Shown piece by piece: positions 8,401 through 13,502 of a stretch of 21,000 bases of DNA (position 1 is the stretch's first letter; each line of letters opens with the position of its first letter). The stretch comes from Glandiceps talaboti (taxonomy: Eukaryota; Hemichordata; Enteropneusta; Spengelidae): assembly GCF_964340395.1 (NCBI RefSeq), contig NC_135554.1, positions 24,384,592 to 24,405,591 of the forward strand, read 5' to 3'. The translations under genes and the position numbers were made by a program. Under the pieces are notes generated by a model that ran no database searches, was not told the origin of the DNA, and saw nothing but the letters and a program-made list of their open reading frames with translations.

Positions 8401-9170
8401 CCATTCACATGCCAACTCGGCCCATTTACATGCCAACTCGGCCCACGCACGTCATGACGAAAATGTTTGTGTCATTTAAAGCCAAGGTCTTGAGTCGATG
8501 ACGTGATAATATCAAATACTAGTAATATTCATATAATCAGAGAAAAAATCCTTTGCTCCAAGCACCGACATCGGTATACTACTACTACTTGTAAAGACAC
8601 TATGGATTGACATACTAGTACATATACAATGTAGATCGCATGAATTTACTGAAGGACTAAATATCTATAGTCAAGTTGGCAGAGAGTGGGCCGAGTTGGC
8701 AGAGAGTGGGCCGAGTTGGCAGACGGTGGGCCGAGTTGGAAATGGGCCGAGTTGGACGTGCACCCTTCCAAACCCTCTAAAATTAGTACAATTCAATAAT
8801 TTTTGCAAAACAAAGGTATTTTTTACGATGAAATCGTGGGGGAATCGTCATATCAGTATGCCCTTTACCTGAAAATCTCTCTCTAAGAGTCTAATATACC
8901 TCTCTGAGTCGTCTAGTTCCTATTACAGTATCGTTAACTTACGATCTGTACCTTCACTCACTGTGGTTTTAAGACCAGACTACTCGGAGTCTGAGTTAGA
9001 CGCGGATGTCCAACTTGTTACTTCAGTTCTGAATATCGAAAACTCACCCCCAAGTCGTCCTCTTCAGTTTTCTGCTGATTTCCACCCACTGGGACACGTT
9101 TGCCTTGCAATTGATTCTGTGCCCTCTGAAGAATCGAAGTGGCTGAACTTCTGTTTCCGAACCTGGACAT
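2369..9170 (-). CDS. C19orf44: C19orf44-like protein (DUF4614), 7 coding exons, 690 aa
   Basis: The coding segments are 9170-9048, 7780-7139, 6220-6007, 5176-4430, 4049-3954, 3167-3004 and 2455-2369. All junctions are GT/AG and phases agree, giving 690 residues; human C19orf44 is about the same length. Recognisable parts: two RFLKKK motifs (residues 88-93 and 176-181), ALNKAAELGRK (134 on), DSDEEFMKNL (about 219), a SPSPSRRSPSP-type basic/proline segment (about 265-285), repeated Y-S/T-x-x-F-D/E/T-S/T motifs (452-531), and the conserved C-terminal block with QYVDPTPIASHVIS (589 on), SYSPSVLALND (about 611) and RLTFEEALRQVKEE. The family's biochemical role is unknown to me. The protein looks mostly disordered and rich in Ser, Arg and acidic residues until the C-terminal helices. 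It has no signal peptide or membrane segment. Identification is by remembered similarity to the human protein; the exon model is read from the sequence. Confidence 0.9.
2743..2796. repeat. Interrupted (CA)n/(TACA)n microsatellite
   Basis: CACACA runs are broken by TACA, TGTACG and CAAG. It directly precedes the 90-bp repeat copy 2, as the purer (AC)n precedes copy 1. Confidence 0.85.
2792..2885. repeat. Direct repeat copy 2 (partner at 1845-1934)
   Basis: It is nearly identical to 1845-1934, with an extra ATGTT-like insertion after GACATTCAC. It lies inside intron 6. High similarity suggests a recent duplication, or a dispersed family that carries a GT-rich tail when read on the minus strand. 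Confidence 0.85.
3004..3167 (-). CDS. C19orf44: C19orf44-like exon 6
   Basis: The acceptor TTTCTCTCCACAG gives phase 1 entry (split Ala codon 608). Fifty-four codons follow (609-662), including TSYSPSVLALNDM and the helix with ITQQFVLNSRQIHNSYAAAV, and it ends in phase 0 at DTKE with donor GTAAGA. This is the most conserved part of the family. Confidence 0.92.
3106..3360 (-). repeat. Three tandem copies of the exon 6 start; two degraded in intron 5
   Basis: The 5' end of exon 6 with its acceptor (about 3106-3180) recurs at about 3224-3302 and, less well, at about 3310-3360. The copies align without gaps over about 60 bases for copy 2. Copy 2 in the exon frame reads SSVLALNNILGSQI, against SPSVLALNDMLRSQI in the exon. 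Its acceptor has decayed from CCACAG to CCAATG. Copy 3 has a one-base insertion and stays recognisable around AGTGTACTAGTACTGGATGAT. Both extra copies lie in intron 5 in the gene's orientation. Confidence 0.85.
3168..3953 (-). other. Intron 5 of the C19orf44-like gene
   Basis: The donor is GAAG|GTAAGT at 3954/3953 and the acceptor CACAG at 3168. It contains the two degraded exon 6 copies, short ACATTCTAC repeats (about 3515-3555) and an antisense LINE 3' fragment. Confidence 0.85.
3700..3930 (+). mobile_element. 5'-truncated LINE 3' end with (ATTG)n tail
   Basis: The plus strand encodes the typical end of a non-LTR reverse-transcriptase ORF. TYYRQITYGG and SKLWNS appear in one frame (stop at 3828). 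After a one-base deletion near 3820, LPTDIHQASSLDCFKTKLK and TYLF follow in the next frame, ending at TGA. An (ATTG)n tail at about 3905-3926 follows at once, as in CR1/L2-like elements. Only about 230 bp remain, so it is a dead insertion lying antisense to the host gene. The clade is inferred from the LWNSLP...FKxxLKTYLF pattern. Confidence 0.75.
3954..4049 (-). CDS. C19orf44: C19orf44-like exon 5
   Basis: The acceptor ATTTTAG and donor GTAAGT enclose 96 nt. It starts inside codon 576 (Asp) and ends inside codon 608. It encodes GLQYVDPTPIASHVIS, the most diagnostic peptide of the family. Confidence 0.93.
4050..4429 (-). other. Intron 4 of the C19orf44-like gene
   Basis: The donor is AGAAGAG|GTAGGG and the acceptor TTTTAG. 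This 380-bp AT-rich intron shows no repeat or coding signal. Confidence 0.8.
4430..5176 (-). CDS. C19orf44: C19orf44-like exon 4, serine/acidic repeat region
   Basis: The largest exon, 747 nt, phase 1 in and phase 1 out, covers residues 327-576. The acceptor is CTGTAG. It begins GVQVLGIEELRIFSPEPE and ends AVQADDVLLAYQWRR. It has RxxS-rich basic segments (about 367-390) and four variants of a short motif: YTQDFDS (452), YSDTFET (464), YSEDFES (498) and YSESFTS (525). The human protein keeps at least one such YSEDFE. Confidence 0.9.
5177..6006 (-). other. Intron 3 of the C19orf44-like gene
   Basis: The donor is TTTGCAG|GTAAAT and the acceptor CTGTAG. It is about 830 bp and AT-rich. I see no repeat that I can name. 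Confidence 0.75.
6007..6220 (-). CDS. C19orf44: C19orf44-like exon 3, SP/RS-rich
   Basis: The acceptor ATGACAG and donor GCAG|GTAAAT enclose 214 nt, phase 0 in and phase 1 out, residues 256-327. The peptide starts SKQAKKNRRKSPSPSRRSPS and ends HDSTISEENFAG. Several SP and TP pairs beside arginines suggest proline-directed phosphorylation (inference). It is less conserved than exons 5-7, so its support is splice sites, phase and composition. Confidence 0.78.
6221..7138 (-). other. Intron 2 of the C19orf44-like gene
   Basis: The donor is AATCAATG|GTAAGA and the acceptor GACAG. It is 918 bp and contains a 12-base poly-C tract (7015-7026). An internal open frame (6608-6883) has no family features. 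Confidence 0.75.
7139..7780 (-). CDS. C19orf44: C19orf44-like exon 2, RFLKKK motifs
   Basis: The acceptor TTTCTCCCCAG opens 214 codons (42-255), phase 0 at both ends. DISDVSMSS followed by SRFLKKK corresponds to the N-terminal motif order of human C19orf44. A second SRFLKKK, ALNKAAELGRK and DSDEEFMKNL follow. The segment is Ser/Lys-rich and probably disordered. The open frame continues 8 codons upstream of the acceptor into repeat DNA; these are not coding. Confidence 0.88.
7797..7855 (-). mobile_element. LINE/SINE 3' tail: GCGCTATAGAAATTT(GATT)n
   Basis: On the minus strand, GGCGCTATAGAAATTTGATT is followed by GATT repeats. This is the tail shared by CR1/L2-like LINEs and their SINEs in many animals. 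The tetranucleotide tail ends about 18 bases before the exon 2 acceptor. The 5' limit of the fragment is not clear. Confidence 0.65.
8070..8165 (+). mobile_element. tRNA-like SINE head fragment
   Basis: TAGCATGGTTGG (8078-8089) resembles a pol III A box. GGTTTGAGTTT (8139-8149) resembles a B box (GGTTCGANTCC) with C-to-T changes. Their order fits a decayed tRNA-derived SINE head on the plus strand. I see no tail, and the spacing is wider than in a tRNA. Confidence 0.4.
8320..8773. mobile_element. Foldback element with tandem-repeat arms and perfect 9-bp TSD
   Basis: CTTCCAAAC occurs at 8320-8328 and again at 8765-8773, exactly bracketing 436 bp. The left arm carries about five copies of CCAACTCGGCCCA at intervals of roughly 15-23 bp (8337-8445). 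The right arm (about 8680-8755) carries four copies of its reverse complement TGGGCCGAGTTGG. The tips are related (GGGGTAGGACC and GGTGCACGTCC). Nine-bp duplications are known for Mutator-like and Drosophila FB-type foldback elements. There is no transposase ORF, so it is non-autonomous. Confidence 0.8.
9048..9170 (-). CDS. C19orf44: C19orf44-like exon 1 with start codon
   Basis: The ATG at 9170-9168 has context GTCAACATGT, with A at -3. Forty-one codons start MSRFGNRSSATSILQRAQ and end TEEDDLG at a strong donor GGGG|GTGAGT, phase 0, matching exon 2. The N-terminus is poorly conserved, so the start is chosen by frame, donor strength and promoter position. Confidence 0.75.
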
Positions 9171-9644
9171 GTTGACGTTCAGTGCAAAGTGCAGTAACTT
9201 TACAAGTTTGGTATTTAAACTTGGAACTTGGAAGTTGAAGTTCCCACACCAGTCAACTCAAACACAACTGTCATTCAGATTGTTCCTTCAGCAGTAATCA
9301 ATCGTAACTTGTCACCACTAGATCACTCGTTCGCTAAAAAGTGACCTATCTCCTACTAGTAGCCTACCATTTCCCAAATAAGATTACCTGGGAGATTGTT
9401 TACATCTAACTGCCATAACGTTCACAAATGGCATCCGCCATTGTCTTTACCCAAAATGCACCCGACTTCCGGGCATCCCTGCCAGTACTTTTTTCCTGAC
9501 CTGGGAAAAGTTTGTATTGAGAGGACAGGATACAAGTGTCATGTGTTTTGCAAGAAGAAAATTGTGAGAAAAGAATAAGTAGCCATTCTTGCCAATAGAC
9601 ATTAAAATCTATTGAAAATAAAGGGAGATGTGTTTGTAACCGCC
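9171..9644. promoter_or_regulatory. Probable bidirectional promoter (ETS and YY1-like sites)
   Basis: This lies just upstream of the minus-strand gene's ATG and is richer in CpG than its surroundings. ACTTCCGGG at 9465-9473 fits an ETS site. CCGCCATTG at 9435-9443 and CCGCCATGG at 9641-9649 fit YY1 (CCGCCAT core). No TATA box is convincing. Such TATA-less ETS/YY1 promoters often drive divergent housekeeping transcripts. The plus-strand partner would be the zinc-finger gene or an unrecognised short transcript. Confidence 0.5.
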
Positions 9645-9737
9645 ATGGTTCGTGAAAAACGTCTAGCTTGGAGGGCCACTATTCCCATCCACGTGAGGGC
9701 GTGCAACCAAACTTTTGGCGAAGCTGCAACTGGTGGG
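9645..9737 (+). other. Possible first exon or short ORF, plus strand
   Basis: ATGG in a perfect Kozak context (ACCGCCATGG) opens a 30-codon frame starting MVREKRLAWRATIPIHVRA and closing at TAG. Two possible splice donors overlap its end (GTGGGT at 9733 and GTAGGT at 9737). It could be the first exon of the plus-strand transcript, with this frame a uORF, or it could be chance. No homology is recognised. Confidence 0.25.
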
Positions 9738-9759
9738 TAGGTAGAGTCAAACTTATGGA

Positions 9760-10740
9760 AATTACTCGTAATAATTTTGAATGAGGCTGTCAGTCATGGA
9801 AATCTATCTGCAAAGTCCATATAGTGTGAGCTGGTTGTGAAAACATTCATTGACTTTGAACGATTCCACGAAAATTGGTATCACACAGGTACTAGGTAAT
9901 TAATTGAATCGTCGACTTTCAAGGTTACATTTGCATTCAGACTGCTCAGGTTGATGTTGACAAAAGTCCACCCTATTACGTATATGTGTACAGTGGTGGC
10001 ATAAACCTCCTTGGTACCTGGTGAAGCTAGCTAGAGTCAAAAATTACACTACGTCACTTTCATAATTAGCTCTCAGTACAGGAACGCAACTACATTGTGC
10101 TTTGCTTGACGGCGCTCTATACTTTAAGAATGAATGAATGAATGAATGAGATAAAAATTTTGCTCACATTTGCCAAATACACACCACAGCTATTACTATT
10201 AAAATGTTGTGAATTTACCATAGTGGTTGGTGAGGGGCTTGGATATTGTGTTGTCACATGAATTAGATGGCTGTCATTCAAACATTTCCATCACAAATGG
10301 GGACAGCTTTTGAAAAATAATATATGGAAATTTGAGATGCAGGGTAGTCTGTACAGTATACAAAGTACATAATTATATAACGACAACACAATATTTGCAC
10401 AGTCTAAAACAGGTTTAAGATGAAGAGGTAATCTTTATTGTTACAATATTTGTTCTCTCAACCATAGGACATCATCAAAGCATTCATTGCCACAGCTGAA
10501 TTGCATGACCTCAATATTACATTTCATGGTTTAAAATTTTTTTATATATATAATTGACCAGTCTGAATTCAACTGTTCCTTCCTTGCCAGAGACTAAGGA
10601 ATGGCTTTCTAGATGGTGTTTGTCACAATGACAATATAGGTGATATTATGGTAGATTATTGATATTTTATGATATATTTTGGAAATTTACAGGTATTAGA
10701 AAATCACAAGTTCAGTTCCTGAAAAAAAGCCATTTTCAAT
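9760..10740. other. Intergenic or 5' intron, mostly unassigned
   Basis: No gene is recognised. The only feature named within it is the LINE/SINE tail at about 10105-10149. The rest is AT-rich sequence. Confidence 0.5.
10105..10149 (+). mobile_element. LINE/SINE 3' tail: GGCGCTCTATACTTTAAG(AATG)n
   Basis: GGCGCTCTATACTTTAAG is followed by five AATG units (about 10129-10149). It is the same type of tail as at 7797-7855 but with a different tetranucleotide. The body upstream is not recognisable to me. Confidence 0.55.
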
Positions 10741-10752
10741 ACCATGCTCTGA

Positions 10753-10938
10753 GGCCTAACCAGTGTGCCCTCTACGATAGCCAAATTTTGTTGTTGTGAG
10801 TCAAAATGAGAAAAGCTGGGATTAATTGTGAGTCACCACACAGTAAGGGATGGGGGAACACCAAATTTTGGTGCGTCACTAGAAATTGTGTGCGTCAGTG
10901 GCACGTCATATTGGCTTAGAGGGCACACTGGGCCTAAC
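10753..10938. mobile_element. hAT-type MITE with perfect 8-bp TSD
   Basis: The element at 10761-10930 (170 bp) begins CAGTGTGCCCTCTA and ends with its perfect 14-base inverse. It is flanked by GGCCTAAC at 10753-10760 and 10931-10938. An 8-bp duplication and a CAGTG terminus are hallmarks of the hAT superfamily. It has no ORF. An internal CCAAATTTTG repeat (10781 and 10861) is visible. Confidence 0.92.
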
Positions 10939-11052
10939 TAAAATAATTTTGTTTTTATGAACTATTGACCTTGCCACAAATTATGCTAATTTTCTACAAT
11001 ATTGACTCATTTTCTGAAAGAACAAATTTGTACCATATTATGTGGAGTCATA

Positions 11053-11392
11053 ATCCCAGTGAATGGTTAGCGTGGTCGGCTTGGGGTGCAGGTTCAAGCC
11101 CTGTCGCTACCGTTTGTTTCTGAATGGTTAAAGTCCTTGGGCAAGATTTCAACCAATATGTGCCTAAGTCAACCCAGCTGTATGATTGGGACCTGGTAGG
11201 ATAGAGGTTGCAATGTGAATGCTTTCATCCCATGCGCTTAAAAGAGGCTGCAATGGATTGCATACTCCCCAGGGAGTTGAGGAAGTAAAGGGCCATTGTG
11301 CCGCTATAGATCTGTGCCAGAGGTAATATTTGTAAAGCTCTTTGAGCACAGAGTGGGAAAGTGCTATATAAAAACCAACATTATTATAATGA
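11053..11392 (+). mobile_element. tRNA-derived SINE
   Basis: The head has TGGTTAGCGTGG (A-box-like, 11064) and GGTTCAAGCCC (B box with one change, 11091-11101). The body contains CCTTGGGCAAGATTT, CAACCCAGCTGTATGATTGG and GACCTGGTAGGATAGAGGTT. The tail is AAGCTCTTTGAGCA...GGGAAAGTGCTATATAAAAACC then a short ATT repeat. This order is the one seen in animal SINEs with a LINE-like 3' tail. I do not see clear target duplications. The short A-to-B spacing suggests a small deletion in the head. Confidence 0.8.
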
Positions 11393-12154
11393 TCGTGCTA
11401 ACATCATAATTTTGCACATCTTTGGCAAGTTCAATATGCCAGTTCCCTAGGATTTCCCCAGAGACTCCCTTCCCAAATCAGAGTGCAAGGTGTATGGAAA
11501 TCTATACAAGTGTTTTATACCAAATATCCCACTTGGTTAAAAAGCAAACACACTGGAAATTTATGAGTTGAGGAATGCTGGTGGGTGCAATACAGTTATT
11601 TTATTACACACTGAACAATACACTCATAAACAAGCTATTTACTTTATCAAGCAAACCAAGACAGTGAACTTTGACTTATTACCTCCATCTAGATTTCACT
11701 GCATACTCTAGTTGTACACATATAATGGTAGTGACATTCCTTAAGTTAAAGATTGAGAGTTCACCCCATGAAAGAAAAATGTTTAGCTTCACTATCATGA
11801 AGAATGAGTTAGTTCAATTTAATGATAGCGGTTTCAATATGTACCAGCTAGTATTATGTATGTATGGGGATGATTGAATATAATTAATATATTTGGTAAA
11901 TTTTCTTTTGACCCAAGTAAAAAGTATACCTGTCTCGTAACCATGCTAGATTAGTCTAGTTCCTATACGGTATCATTACAATTTACACCTTCACTCATGT
12001 TGGCATACAGACTAATGCTAGAGAGAAGTGCAGTGAAAAGTACAATATTGTCAGTGTGTAAATCTTTATTTCCCTGGAAGAATTGTCCTTCTTTCCATTG
12101 TTAAGGGTCATTGAAGTGAAGCAGACGTAGCGTTGTTGTTTGTACATGTAACAG
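11393..12154. other. Unassigned AT-rich stretch
   Basis: No gene or repeat is recognised. The open frame at 11671-11877 shows no domain or biased composition. Confidence 0.45.
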
Positions 12155-12240
12155 AAAGCTAGCAGCCATTGTGCATGCTGAATACAAGAAGCTGGTCATC
12201 TGTTATATACGGTCTGAACCCGGTGATCCTTGACTTCTCA
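12155..12240 (+). other. Candidate upstream exon of the zinc-finger gene
   Basis: An 86-nt interval lies between an acceptor-like TTGTACATGTAACAG and a strong donor TCTCA|GTGAGT. Joined to the acceptor at 13385 it continues the zinc-finger frame in phase 0. The frame opens at an ATG at 12175 (weak context GTGCATGC) with an upstream in-frame TAG at 12159. It would add about 61 residues before the preferred start. The extension has no recognisable domain, so it may be 5' UTR or chance. Confidence 0.35.
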
Positions 12241-12525
12241 GTGAGTATGGGTTGTTTGGAGGATGACAACAGTAAAGCTATTTTGTAACTTTGGCCAATA
12301 TTGATGTCTTATTTGGTATTGACCAGTGATTTTCCCCTTTTTACTTTTATTACTTTTATTCCAAATTTGAGGTTTCTCTTGATCTACTCAGCTGTGCTTT
12401 GCAACACTAGCATCACCACTAAGAATTAACTTATCTGGAAATTTGTGCTTTGGTTAGTTTACCAGATCTCAAGGTAGACTCCAACATATCATCAGAAATG
12501 GAGCATTTTGTTAATTTCTCAATTG

Positions 12526-12685
12526 AAAGGCCAGTGATTCAATCCCAGGTTCTTGCATTATAGTGCTATCTTATCAGTTAAAGGCCAGTGATTCAATCCC
12601 AGGTTCTTGCATTATAGTGCTATCTTATCAGTTAAAGGCCAGTGATTCAATCCCAGGTTCTTGCATTATAGTGCTATCTTATCAA
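12526..12685. repeat. 54-bp tandem repeat, three copies
   Basis: The units start at 12526, 12580 and 12634 and are practically identical, from AAAGGCCAGTGATTCAATCC to CTATCTTATCAGTT. The unit contains GATTCAATCCC, which resembles a pol III B box, so it may derive from a SINE fragment. Identity implies very recent expansion. Confidence 0.95.
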
Positions 12686-12760
12686 TGACACTGAGGATTA
12701 GATGGGATCATTCTCTTGTATCCTGGATCAACATTTCTTTAGCTTTGCCAAACAACTGTT

Positions 12761-12770
12761 ATTAGTTTAG

Positions 12771-12801
<31 letters not shown>
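12761..12801. repeat. (AGTTT)n microsatellite
   Basis: Seven or so AGTTT pentamers end in ATTTTTAAC. On the minus strand this reads (AAACT)n and could be a retroelement tail, but no body is recognised. Confidence 0.9.
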
Positions 12802-13385
12802 TTTAACAGTAAAACAACAAGATCGACAGTACAGATATGCAAATAAAAACTGGTACAAATTGTTGAATTACTTGGATAACCCACAAAGTCAAAGACTTGG
12901 AAGTCTTCATACCAACATTGTAATGTATCCTTGTATGAACACAGTCTTAATCTTCAGAAACCATTGTAGTAAGTAATCTCATTCAAAGTGTTACATCATG
13001 TGTCATGTATCCTTTTCTTCCCCTCCCTCCTAAACATTTGGGCTACCCTTTCCCTTAATGGAACAGTCAGGGACCATTTTGATCATGGGACTCGTACTTC
13101 TAATCTTACCTTTGATAGAAATGATGGTATGTGTTATGTATTATACCACACACAAACCAAGTTATACACTTCTCGAACAGAAAGTACAGGACTAATAATT
13201 ATATTGTATCTTTGTTGTTCTAAATACATGTCATTGCCATTGGTTCAGCAAACAGACAACAGAGGCCATTGTTCATGACACTGTCACCCTTACCTGTCTT
13301 TATGGGGTATAGCAAGTAAAGACAATTATCAGAATCATGGATACATTTGAGGAATTTTTAATCTGTATTTGTATATTTTTTGTAG

Positions 13386-13502
13386 GATTGCGAATCAAAG
13401 AAAGGGGTCTTTTGCATGCTTGGCAAGCTTGGAGAGCTGGACATTGTGACAGTCTTCAATATTTTCCTTGTATTAGTATCGGAATCTGCCATTCTTATCA
13501 CC
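13386..13502 (+). other. 5' part of zinc-finger exon, before the preferred ATG
   Basis: The sequence TTTTTTGTAG at 13376-13385 is a good splice acceptor. From there the zinc-finger frame is open, with a first ATG at 13416 in poor context (TTTTGCATGC). This stretch would encode a partly hydrophobic peptide (IFLVLVSESAILI) with no C2H2 character. I treat it as 5' UTR, but it could be translated. Confidence 0.5.

Larger units (their letters stand above)
7781..9047 (-). other. Intron 1 of the C19orf44-like gene
   Basis: The donor is TTGGGG|GTGAGT and the acceptor CCCCAG. It is 1267 bp. From the 5' side it holds the 9-bp-TSD foldback element, a tRNA-like fragment, and a LINE/SINE tail ending at the acceptor. 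Confidence 0.8.

Noticed and set aside
8202-8450. Minus-strand ORF with repeated PSWHVNG-like peptides
   Set aside because: The peptide repeat is only the translation of the foldback element's DNA motif array.
9396-9578. 60-codon plus-strand ORF in the promoter region
   Set aside because: No domain, no good start context, and it overlaps the promoter motifs.
12988-13278. 96-codon ORF upstream of the zinc-finger exon
   Set aside because: No recognised domain, no plausible splice link and mixed composition typical of noise.
13416-13502. Signal peptide from the upstream Met (hydrophobic IFLVLVSESAILI)
   Set aside because: A secretion signal makes no sense on a C2H2 protein. The start context is poor, and the Kozak-perfect ATG follows at 13503.
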